A program made the translations under genes and the position numbers. Shown here one piece after another: positions 53,980-64,000 of a stretch of DNA of 64,000 nucleotides. The notes beneath the pieces were generated by a model. The model saw only the letters and a list, made by a program, of their open reading frames with translations, was not told where the DNA came from and did not search any database. Position 1 is the stretch's first letter. Each line of letters begins with the position of its first letter. The stretch is from contig CP136064.1 in assembly GCA_032622095.1 (NCBI GenBank), positions 3,654,280-3,718,279 of the forward strand. Reading direction: 5' to 3'. The DNA is from Siphonodentalium dalli (Eukaryota > Mollusca > Scaphopoda > Gadilida > Siphonodentaliidae).

Positions 53980-54469
53980 TGTAGAGTAATCACCCCTACC
54001 GCTTCTTATTCAAGTGACGTGATAGTACATACTAAACATCCATCTTACCTATGGGGGAGACAGAATATAATCGAACTATAGTGACCCCAACCAAATTGCC
54101 AAGGTCATACTCGGAGAGGCCGCGACCTATGAGTTATGCAATACTAGCCACAAAGGAAAGAAGTTCTTATGTAATAATTCCCAGTTCACCCATGGGTCAG
54201 TACAGACAAAGAGATGCACTAATGACGGCTACCAGTCATTAGCGATATATAAACCAGACATTAATCTACTCTTCAATTAGTTTCGGCTCTTCAGACTAAT
54301 TGGCAGGCATCAACATCAGGCCGCTAATTAATAAGCGACGCTTTCGGTCGTTCTATGACATCTATGATTGATTCACAATTATGTATCATTTACCATCACA
54401 AGCTGTTGACTATACATTGATATTAGATGTGAATAAATGATATACAAGAACAGACTTCATTCTTCCACA
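53980..54469 (+). repeat. Left LTR
   Basis: Begins TGTAGAGTAATCACCCC and ends CATTCTTCCACA. A short frame inside it recurs in the right LTR and is not considered coding. Confidence 0.93.
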
Positions 54470-54946
54470 TAGATGAAATGATGCCGTTAAGCAGTTCTGC
54501 GTCTCACTACGACACAACGAAGTCCTAACAATCACAGCCAAACATAGAAGAGAAGCATGTATAAATTACTACAGAAGATTGCAGCCAAAACAAAGAAAAA
54601 CTTTATAAATTGCTACAGAAGATTGCAGCCAAAACAAAGAAAAACTTTATAAATTGCTAAAGAAGATTGCAGCCAAGACAAAGAAAACTTATAAATTGCT
54701 AAAGAAGATCGCAGCCAAGACAAAGAGAAACTTTATAAATAGCCTATGAAGATCGCAGCCAAAAGAAGATAACATAGACGAAAAAGAAGAAGAAAAGACG
54801 ACATAAACATTTCCAGCATAATCCAAAGACAAGAACAAAATAGACAATTTGCACTCGACAGTTGTGACAGTCAGTTATTCATTGGATTCGGTGAGTCAAA
54901 CTTTTTCATTTTTGCCAGATGTGCGTTTTCACACCTTGTTAGAGGC

Positions 54947-57900
54947 TTGATTATTAACACCCAATTCCACCCTAAATTTTTTTCGCGTGGTATGGCCCTT
55001 GTCCCCAAACAATTTACAAACGATCCAAATAAGGTAGGATTTTGCGATAAAATAGTCATGCGTGTGGATACCAAACCAGATGCAGAACCTATCTTTTGTC
55101 GTGCGTATCCTACTCCATTACATAGACGCGAACACATGGAAAAAGCACTTCAAAAATTATTAGATGCTGGTATTATAAAGAAAACTACAAACGCGAGTTG
55201 GTCATTCCCTGCCTTATTGATCCGTAAGGGAATCGTAGATCCTAATGGAAATCAAAATTATAGACTATGTATAGACCTGAGAAAGTTAAATAAAATCACC
55301 GTCCCATTACGATGGTACCTCCCCTCTTTTACAGAAGTTTCCAGCCGCCTCCAAAAATCCAAAGTTTTTTCCACAATCGACATTAGCCAAGCTTATCATG
55401 TCATCGGTGTTCTCAAAGAACATCAAGAAAAGTTAACTATGAACACAGATTTCGGATTGTTTTCTTTTACAAGGGCCCCATTTGGCTATTGCAACTCGAG
55501 CGCGACGTTTTTGACATTAATCCATAAAGCATTGGAAGGGTTAAGTTTTGTTGACAGCTTCGTCGACGATTTAATTTGTCACAGCGAAACGGAGGCCCTC
55601 CATAAACAGCACCTCAAAATAGTATTCGAACGACTCAGAGAGTATGGATTAGTAGCACGATTAACAAAGTCCCAATCTTATATGAAAGAAGTAAATTTTT
55701 TAGGGCATATCGTATCACAAAATGGAACCCGCCCAGATCCCGCCAAAGTTAAAGCCATACAAGATGTGCCAGCCCCAACATCAGTGAAAGAAGTCCGTAG
55801 AGTATTAGGGATTTTTAATTTTTATCGGAACTATTGTAAAGATTTCTCCGACACTGCTGCATCATTAATTAAATTAACTGCTCGTTACGCAAAATTTGCA
55901 TGGTCCGAAGAATGTCAAAATGCTTTTGATACACTAAAACAAAATTTGCTTAAAGTACCTACTCTGGCCTACCCTGATAGGAACAGGAAAATGATCTTAT
56001 ATTGCGATGCATCAATGCATTCAGTGGGGGGATCATTAGTCCATCCATACCCAGAAAACAAATTAGAAACTGATATCAAAACCCCGGAATTTCCAATTTG
56101 CTTTGTTAGCAAAAAGTTGAATCACTCTCAACGAAATTACAGTACTACAGAGCGCGAAGCACTCGCCATATATGTATGTCTAAAGAAACTCAATTTCTAT
56201 CTAGAAGGATCGGACGTAGAAATACGAACAGATCATTTACCCCTAGTTTCTATGTTTCAAAATACTCAGATGGCTAATAAACGTATTCAAAAATGGTTTA
56301 TTGAAATTTCCGCATACAATCCAAAACTTACTTATATACAAGGGTCTGAAAATATCGCCGCGGACTTTTGTTCTCGGGTGGACCCGACAAACCAACAGAG
56401 TATGTCAGAGTGTTCAGTGGAGAGCGAAGAGAAAATGCCATACGACATAGCGATCAATGACGGATCACTAAACATATTAGATTCACAGAAAATAAAAAAT
56501 TACGTCAAGACAATAGGTAAACAAAAAGTGCATACGTTGCCCGACACTATATTAATTTCCGAAAATGAACAACTAAATGTACCTAGCAATATCGAAGAAA
56601 TGCAAAAAGAGGACCATATTATATCAGACATAATTCGCAAATTAAAATCCGATAAACCACCCGAAAAGATAACAAAGCAATATATATTGAAAGACGGAAT
56701 TCTATACTATATGTCTGTATTTAATGAGCAAGCATCGGAACGCATTTATGTCCCGGAAAAGCTGACTAAGCAGATAATTTCTGAATATCATATTGTCGGT
56801 CATTATGGATCCCAACGAATGTACCATACCATACGTTTGCGATATTATTGGCCACGAATGTTCCCAATGATAGTCAGTTTCGCCAACAATTGCCACATTT
56901 GTAAACAGAGAAATCAAAACACTGCCCGTATTCCAAATCAAATGACGGATATACCGAGCCGACCAGGGGAATTGATCGCGATAGATTTAATGGGAAAATT
57001 TAACCCACCCACAGCCAGCGGCAATTCCTACATTCTAACGGTCATAGATTTATTCAGTTTACACAAAATGGCATATGCGCTTCCCACAAAACATGCCGCA
57101 GTGGTCGCTGAAAGACTTATGACTCAGTATTTCACCATATTTGGTTATCCAACTTGTCTGGTATCAGATAATGGCAGTGACGTATGCAGTGAGGTATTCA
57201 AAATAATATCTAACTACTATGTTATTCAGCATCGCAAGACCTCGTTCTATGCGCCGTTCAGCAACGGATCAAGTGAACGATCTCATCGCGACTACAATGG
57301 AATATTAGCCAAATTAACTGAGGGAAATCCAACATCATGGGACCTATTTCTCAATTTCGCATCAGAAGCCATGAATTTTCATGTCTCAGCAACGACTCAA
57401 TTTTCTCCATATTTTTTAACTTTCTGCAGACACCCCCAAATAAATATTGACAAGATACTGACACCGCGTCAGAAATACACGGGTGAATGCCTCATTCAAC
57501 AGTTACTAGAGAAGCAGCACTTCGCATTTCAATTAGTTAAACAAAATATGAAACAAGTCAAGACGAAACGAAACGAAAACAGTAAAGGTAAAATACCGGA
57601 ATTTCCCATAGGTTCCCAGGTCTATGTTAAGAATCACAGACAAACCCATAAACTAGGTATGAAATATGATCCATTTTGGGTGATACTTAAACAAACAGGA
57701 CCAGTTTCGTATGTAATTCGTAATCAAATTACAGGCAGTTTATCTAAAAGTCATGCCAAACATTTAAAATTAGCGACGACTAAATGGCATACACCACAAT
57801 TACAGGAGAACCAGAAAGTTCGGAAAAGCAGATTTGTATTCCCACATAAGTCATCAACACAAAGCTCCGATGCTGATATATCGAGTAATAGCAACAATTC

Positions 57901-58312
57901 GGACACCGAAAATGAGAACCACGATACAGCCCCTTTAACACAGTTAATACGACAAAACCGCGTCATCCGGGACGGATCGGATTCAAATGAACCAGTGCCC
58001 CTACCAGAGATGGCACATAAGTTGATAGCATTAAAGCGCGAACATGAAAAACAATCATTTTCATCAACCGAACCATATAACCCTTATGATATGCTAACGC
58101 AAAACGATGAAGCAAAAATGTACAATGCAAGTTCATCAACCGAGCCATACAATCCGTATGACATGTCAACCCAACAATTAGTACAACAAAACAAGCGTAA
58201 AAGCAAGTCCAGTTGCGATACATATAACATGTCAACCGAAAATTATGATCCTTTCGATATAACCACTCAAACCGACAAAAATAGCACAGACGAACAGAGC
58301 ATGTCGATATAG
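54947..58312 (+). CDS. pol: Gypsy-type pol frame of the LTR element
   Basis: Long frame of 1121 codons. Family domains in order: reverse transcriptase in the first third, RNase H in the second quarter, then a zinc-binding HHCC region and integrase core, ending in a Ser/Thr/Asn-rich tail with repeated EPYNPYDM-like units. The start is not certain, since similarity begins some 20 codons in. The protease domain was not recognised. Confidence 0.9.
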   Translation: MIINTQFHPKFFSRGMALVPKQFTNDPNKVGFCDKIVMRVDTKPDAEPIFCRAYPTPLHRREHMEKALQKLLDAGIIKKTTNASWSFPALLIRKGIVDPNGNQNYRLCIDLRKLNKITVPLRWYLPSFTEVSSRLQKSKVFSTIDISQAYHVIGVLKEHQEKLTMNTDFGLFSFTRAPFGYCNSSATFLTLIHKALEGLSFVDSFVDDLICHSETEALHKQHLKIVFERLREYGLVARLTKSQSYMKEVNFLGHIVSQNGTRPDPAKVKAIQDVPAPTSVKEVRRVLGIFNFYRNYCKDFSDTAASLIKLTARYAKFAWSEECQNAFDTLKQNLLKVPTLAYPDRNRKMILYCDASMHSVGGSLVHPYPENKLETDIKTPEFPICFVSKKLNHSQRNYSTTEREALAIYVCLKKLNFYLEGSDVEIRTDHLPLVSMFQNTQMANKRIQKWFIEISAYNPKLTYIQGSENIAADFCSRVDPTNQQSMSECSVESEEKMPYDIAINDGSLNILDSQKIKNYVKTIGKQKVHTLPDTILISENEQLNVPSNIEEMQKEDHIISDIIRKLKSDKPPEKITKQYILKDGILYYMSVFNEQASERIYVPEKLTKQIISEYHIVGHYGSQRMYHTIRLRYYWPRMFPMIVSFANNCHICKQRNQNTARIPNQMTDIPSRPGELIAIDLMGKFNPPTASGNSYILTVIDLFSLHKMAYALPTKHAAVVAERLMTQYFTIFGYPTCLVSDNGSDVCSEVFKIISNYYVIQHRKTSFYAPFSNGSSERSHRDYNGILAKLTEGNPTSWDLFLNFASEAMNFHVSATTQFSPYFLTFCRHPQINIDKILTPRQKYTGECLIQQLLEKQHFAFQLVKQNMKQVKTKRNENSKGKIPEFPIGSQVYVKNHRQTHKLGMKYDPFWVILKQTGPVSYVIRNQITGSLSKSHAKHLKLATTKWHTPQLQENQKVRKSRFVFPHKSSTQSSDADISSNSNNSDTENENHDTAPLTQLIRQNRVIRDGSDSNEPVPLPEMAHKLIALKREHEKQSFSSTEPYNPYDMLTQNDEAKMYNASSSTEPYNPYDMSTQQLVQQNKRKSKSSCDTYNMSTENYDPFDITTQTDKNSTDEQSMSI

Positions 58313-58319
58313 GAAAATA

Positions 58320-60539
58320 AAATATGTAAACAACTACCATAATTAGATAACATACATAATCATAAAAGCAACTAACCTCATACACTCAACTCTATATCCA
58401 AAAGCACGAAACGAAAACAGCTCACACATGTATAAACTTTAACTGAATAAAACTCAACAACTTAACTCCAGGAAACAAACTGACAAAGTAAAAATTACCA
58501 ATTTCTAACAAAGACGACCAGATCTATACCGCGCGAAATGCAACGAATATTGTTGGACAATCTCCACCTATCATAAATAAATAGCACCCTGTCGTAAAAA
58601 GACACAATACAAAGAGAGAATTGTCATCGCGCAAAACCAGGACTGCCAGACCATGTGCAGTGCATGTAACACGATATGGCAATCACACACGCACCAAGTG
58701 GGTGACATATTTCTTTTCACCAACCCGCCCAGATGCACAAAATCGAGGCTTAATTAATCAAAGAAACCGATCTGAACTATACAAAGTGGGTTGGCCAATA
58801 ATACAGAAATTTAACGCCATGTACCCGTATATATCACGCGCATGGCCCCCTCACAGCAAGGCAATATTTCATCTCCAGCAAGTTATCACCTGGCGGCCAA
58901 CACGCTTTATTATCGCATCAATCAACAATTCGGGAGACGCGAATAACTTCGACCTCTTCAAATTTCAGGCGAATCGCATGCATTAATTTAAATGCTAAAT
59001 CAAAGCAAGAAACATGAAGCATTTCCACTCATACAAGTTTAGATGCCAAGTTCATAATTTGTCAGACAGTTTTGCCTCATTAGCACTCAGATAATAGCAT
59101 GTGTCACGGCGGACACAGAGACTAATTAAATTATTCACGCACCATCTTCGGAATAATTATCACAGACACCGAATAAGCAATTACGTCATAATGAATCGTG
59201 TTAATCACCCCAACGGTAAACCCATAATTTGATATCATACACTTAATCACGCGTAGTTACCACCCTGTGTTCAATCCAATGCAATAGCGACGATTCATGC
59301 GCAAAATCATCGCTAATCTGGCCGGGTAAAAAGTGGATCATTAAATGGATCCCGTACAGAAGTGCAGTCAAAGTCTGATCAACTTTGATTCCACATAGAT
59401 CAAATGAACAAGTATAGAGGCCAGGAAACGCATCTCAACACATACGCGTAACTACTCTTCATATAAACATATCATGATTCATTATACTCCCAAAGATAGC
59501 TTTACCGGTTCAAGTTATCCAAATAATCACAATTATATACCGCTTGTAAAATATCTTAATCTCAAGTGTCAAAATCGCCCCACGCTACATCGACAAATAC
59601 AATTGTCACATGGCGGGGTATGACAATAACATAGGCTGAAATGATGGCCTACATTAAGGGACAAGCGCATATATCTCAGAATATAACTTTAATTGTGATG
59701 TAGCAATGCCAAGCATCAATGATGACCGAATCAATCGATATTTTAACCATACGCGCGCGATGTAAAACTTCAAACCCAAGTACCCAGTTGATATCGTACT
59801 CCAGTATAAATCATACAACATTATGTGAAAACAAATTTATTTCTATCTCAACCACAAATAAATATCACATGAATGCAAATGGCAGCCCATGTTTGAAGCA
59901 ATCGCACAAATCCCAATATTTGTATATACAAAGCACGACTAACAACAGAGCCTACACCCCTCCCTCAATATTTAAACCAATTGAGTCCCACCCGAATCAT
60001 TTTAATCATGTAACAGTTCTCCCGATTTTTTTTTATTATCATACAATTTTAATCATTATTTTCCAACCCCATTTCCAAGTCATTACAACCGAATGCCTCC
60101 AAAAATACAAGCTTTGCAAACGCACATCTTATCGCAATAATGAAACAGTTTGTCCACAAGCCAGGAGCCGGAAGTGGACATTAGCGCTCGCCAATCGAGC
60201 ACATCCATGAACTCTTGAACGAGTATCGTTCACCCACTGATTGTTCAACATAATTATTATTGCATTACATGTATTCTAATGTCATTTATATTGATACACT
60301 TTATATTATCACACTTATGTTACCTCATCATGCCAACCCTCTTCATAATGCATATGGCTTCAACATGTACATAGATATATATATTCAATTTATACAATAT
60401 TTTTATGACGACAACACGCTGTAACTTATATGCACAGGCAACCCTTGAATCAACTCTACTCATTGTACAAGCATACCGAAGTACCAAACCCCTAGATTTT
60501 AACACTAGTAGTCAAAATCTGAAAATAAGGGGGACCCTA
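58320..60539 (+). other. Post-pol region of the LTR element
   Basis: About 2.2 kb between pol and the right LTR with short frames of 121 and 163 codons that show no recognised domain. Its size is unusual for a simple gypsy element; it may be captured or structural sequence. Confidence 0.6.
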
Positions 60540-61029
60540 TGTAGAGTAATCACACCTACCGCTTCTTATTCAAGTGACGTGATAGTACATACTAAACATC
60601 CATCTTACCTATGGGGGAGACAGAATATAATCGAACTATAGTGACCCCAACCAAATTGCCAAGGTCATACTCGGAGAGGCCGCGACCTATGAGTTATGCA
60701 ATACTAGCCACAAAGGAAAGAAGTTCTTATGTAATAATTCCCAGTTCACCCATGGGTCAGTACAGACAAAGAGATGCACTAATGACGGCTACCAGTCATT
60801 AGCGATATATAAACCAGACATTAATCTACTCTTCAATTAGTTTCGGCTCTTCAGACTAATTGGCAGGCATCAACATCAGGCCACTAATTAATAAGCAACG
60901 CTTTCGGTCGTTCTATGACATCTATGATTGATTCACAATTATGTATCATTTACCATCACAAGCTGTTGACTATACATTGATATTAGATGTGAATAAATGA
61001 TATACAAGAACAGACTTCATTCTTCCACA
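60540..61029 (+). repeat. Right LTR
   Basis: Near-identical partner of 53980-54469, same length and termini. Confidence 0.93.
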
Positions 61030-61494
61030 AAAATTAAAATGTCTAGTTGGAGAAATCAACAACAATATATACTTCTTACCCCCCCCCCTCAGCTGATTCA
61101 TTTTTTCCAAAAAAAATATCACATGTCTTCCTGGAGTCTCTTGTAATGGCAATTAGATACCACAATAGGCTAATTGTCTTATATTATCTCAGTTAATTGA
61201 CTGATTTCAACATGAGGCAGTAAATGATGCCTGTCAAACTGATAACATTACCACAGACAAACAGATGGAATTGATGAGTTTTTCATGGCCAATTAATTTC
61301 ATTTCATATATAAAACTGCAAATGTGTCTTGGACACTTCAAAATTTATTATGGTCATGGAGAGAAATTTTGTTACAACATAAACCGTTCAGTTGTTGGTT
61401 CCATATAAGGGAGATAATTCTGAAAAGGACTCACACCAAGGGATCTAGTAGCACAGAATCACAATTATTTCTGTTAACTTTATTTTGTGGTACA

Positions 61495-64000
61495 ATGAGT
61501 AAATTCACAAAAGGAAATAAGTTTGCATTCCAACGAGGGCACCGAACTCTATCCAAAATCAAGCGACAACCATTTATTGATAAGGAGGTTGTGAAAAATT
61601 TACACACAAAAAACAGTTAACACTTCATTGGACATTTGTCTCAGAAGGACCCGGGATGACAAATATCAAACACGTTCTGTCTCGAACAGCCTTCCTGTCC
61701 AGATTGAATCTGCGACACGGGACCATAAACCTGTAAAGGAACATCAGAGGTAAAATTACTTTCATTAGCATACATGGCCACTGCTTAAATTCATAGATAC
61801 ATTGAAAAGTGTGGGGGGCATTAAGGTACTGTACACATAGTTTGATAAATGAGTTATACAGTCCAATTTATCTTGAAAGTCAAGTAGAAACAAATGTTTC
61901 TGCATGTCAGGTGGCCCATAAAATAACTCTACACTCAACAGTAATGTGTAATAAAATGTAAACCAGTTCAAACCTCTGAAAATTTGGTGATAATTGATGC
62001 ACAATTAGCCATTTAACAGCAAAATAATGGGATTGGGAATTAAATAGAGTTATCTCTCTTTGTCCAGTTCATGCATGCAATGTAATTTGAGTTTTATGAC
62101 AATATTACTTTCAGGCTGCAAAAACAGAATGAATATTGATGTTATAGGAACAAATAGTTTGCTCTATTTGGATAGTTTTATGAGTACGTGGTAGACAATA
62201 TTTGAAAAACACACTCATTTTATGTTGTGAGTTTGTAAATGGGTTAAATTGTTTACGGACTGTTATTTTATCATTTTTTTTAGAACTGAGGTACCTGATC
62301 AGGGGGCAAATGCACAATGGCACCATGAATCAACATCAAATAGAGTCATAAATATTAGACATAATGCACTGATGTGGAACGCCGCATTCAATGACCACAA
62401 CTCGTTCAAGGCTATATGCCAGGATTCCTATACTGGGACATGAAAAAGGAGGAACTTCAAGGGATCGGTTGTCGGGAGCAGATAATATGTTCATCTTGTC
62501 GATACCGCTCCCAAATGTATAATTTATATGAAGAGGTATCGACAAGCAAACCAGGGCGAAAAGCTGCAAAACAGAACATCGGGCTATTCATTGGTTTGTC
62601 AAAGAGACCGATTGGTGCTTCTGGTTTCAGGCGCATATGTTTGACTGCTAACGTTACTCCTCCATCATGCAGGTCAATTCAGGATACTGCAAATAAGACG
62701 CTGCCCAAAATAGAAAAAAATTATCGGCAAAATCTGAAAAAGAAGCGCGCAGATCTCATTTCTCATCAGAAGTCGGTATAAAAAACAAACCCGAATGTTA
62801 TTGACGCTCAATCAGATGGACTTTATAATAACCCAATTTTTTCCGGTGCGGGGCGCAATCCCTTTCAGCCCAGCACACAAATCATATACAGTGTTGCGGA
62901 AAATGTTACACCCAACCATGACATTATCGGACTGGTGGTTCATAATAAGATATGTTCAAAGCACATGCACCTTAAACCGAACAAAAACCACAAGTGTGGA
63001 ACAGATTGTTATGCGACGATTTGGTGATGAGAGAACGTGGGCAAAGGAAGCTTTCTTAGAAATGAAAAAAGAAAATGATATCGAGATAGGTACCCTTGTT
63101 ACTGATCCTGACACTGCTGGATTTAAGGGTTGCGATGATCTTTATGATGAACAAACAACAAGTACGCATCCATTTCACCAGCTTGATACAGCCCACGTCT
63201 GTCGTAACCACCACAAGTTCACAAGAGGACATGCCAAACTTCCATCAATCATTCCTGGAGCTAATCTGAAGATTAAAAGTAAAATTATCTAACTTGTCAG
63301 ACCGCTGTCAAGGTGAAATCACTTTGGCAAGGAAACATTTCAAAAATGACACAGACAAAATAAAAAGACATTTATCGACAGTGAAGGATGTTATTGTACA
63401 GTGCTATAAAAATTCACATGGACTTTGTAAAAAAAAATCATTGATGTGTAAAAGTACAAAAAAACTCAATTGGATGACTAAATGTACTAAAATCATCGGA
63501 AATGACTTCAAACTGCGTGCGACACCAAATACGTCAACCATTCTATTGGAATGTGCCAACTATCGACTTTGTTCTGAAATGGTTGAAATAACTGTATACG
63601 GCATGAATACACAAACAGTTGAGGCTTTTAACAGAGCGATAAGAACATCATTGCCAAAAAATGTTACATTCTCACGTAATGTTAGTGGCAAAGCAAATTG
63701 TGCATGTCACTCTGGACATTTAGGCCAGGTTAAATCCATTTCTGTTCTTTGTGGTAATCTCGGGTGTCCAATCGAGCGAGGTTCTAAAGTAGAAAAATCA
63801 CTCGAGGCGATACAAAAAGCGGAAAGCTACAGCAAATCATATTAGAAATCGAAGGGTGCGAAGAAGACGAGAATTGATAGAAGGACAGAGTTATATGCTC
63901 TTTATGAGAAGCACGAGGAGGAAATTATGTACAAAAAAAGATATGCTTATTCCCCCTCAAGCATGTCCCAAACAACTTGAAGAGCATACCTATACTGAGT
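61495..64000 (+). pseudogene. Mutator-like-domain transposase, decayed, runs off the edge
   Basis: Successive frames carry pieces of the Mutator-like transposase family common in marine invertebrates: MSKFTKGNKFAFQRGHR near 61495, GIGCREQIICSSC near 62463, GRKAAKQNIGLFIGL near 62547, AQSDGLYNNPIFSGAG near 62806, TLVTDPDTAGFKG near 63096, HQLDTAHVCRNHHK near 63178, TSLPKNVTFSRN near 63647. The Asp in SDGLYNN and in TDPD are candidate catalytic residues. A plausible intron lies at 61750-62283 (GTAAAA...TTTTTAG). Breaks in this DNA transposon gene: a frame change near 62435, a stop at 62779-62781, and frame changes near 63012 and 63290. Terminal repeats were not identified; the right end is outside the window. 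Confidence 0.82.

Larger units (their letters stand above)
53980..61029 (+). mobile_element. Ty3/gypsy-type LTR retrotransposon, young, incomplete
   Basis: Two 490-bp LTRs (53980-54469 and 60540-61029) start TG and end CA and differ at only about three positions (roughly 0.6%), so the insertion is recent. A purine-rich AAAATAAGGGGGACC lies just before the right LTR. A possible 4-bp AAAA duplication flanks it, though it is low-complexity. Parts in order: left LTR, leader with tandem units of about 45 bp (54540-54770), a pol frame, about 2.2 kb of sequence with unassigned short frames, right LTR. No gag-like or envelope-like frame was recognised, so it looks incomplete as a self-sufficient element. 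Confidence 0.92.

Noticed and set aside
54051-54242. 63-codon frame present identically in both LTRs (also 60611-60802)
   Set aside because: It lies within LTR sequence; identity reflects LTR similarity, not a gene.
58621-60210. Post-pol short frames as a possible envelope gene
   Set aside because: No signal peptide, membrane segment pattern or fusion-like domain was recognised; left as unassigned.

Overview
This is a eukaryotic, AT-rich, repeat-dense stretch of an animal genome. It has one well-supported host gene in widely spaced exons, many transposon fossils, minisatellites and long palindromes, and no operon-like packing. The gene family, CR1-like LINE 3' ends, Helitron-like ends and repeat style suggest a marine invertebrate, most likely a mollusc or other lophotrochozoan. 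That is an inference; nothing here fixes the species.

Host gene. The minus strand carries a MOGAT2/DGAT2-type acyltransferase from 33774 down to 20545. Four coding exons (33774-33285, 30939-30765, 26894-26695, 20702-20545) join in phase at GT/AG sites into a 340-residue protein of the length usual for monoacylglycerol acyltransferases, with the HPHG motif. Its three introns (2.3, 3.9 and 6.0 kb) hold a minisatellite that contains copies of the exon 2 acceptor, a hAT-type double-hairpin MITE, a GAT-rich array, LINE fragments and TTAA-flanked MITEs.

Left part (1-20.3 kb). A foldback element with three-fold subterminal motifs (894), a SINE-like unit (2.1 kb), a local duplication split by a TA-flanked MITE (4.6-5.8 kb), a Helitron-like element full of diverged repeats (7.3-10.3 kb), a TTAA MITE nested in an ACCATGGTA-rich array (10.5-11.4 kb), a LINE with an intact 689-residue reverse transcriptase ORF (11.8-14.1 kb), two foldback elements inserted head to tail at one 9-bp site (14.8-15.6 kb), a Helitron-like element with exact A/T insertion context (15.7-16.4 kb), two abutting minisatellites (17.2-19.6 kb) and a TIR element (19.6-20.3 kb).

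Right part (34-64 kb). A 1.2-kb hAT-type element (34.7 kb), a 253-bp tandem repeat (36.6 kb), an unassigned 130-codon frame (37.7 kb), several TTAA elements (37.4, 39.4, 39.7, 43.3, 44.8, 49.4 kb), Helitron-like ends (46 kb), a second copy of the 19.6-kb TIR family (51.4 kb), a young Ty3/gypsy-type LTR element (53980-61029), and a decayed Mutator-like transposase gene running off the right edge.

The most interesting unexplained structure is the set of three foldback elements (894, 14796, 15197). They share GCTGA...GGTCAYTSTCAC termini and apparent 9-bp target duplications, but each has its own motif repeated three times in each arm.
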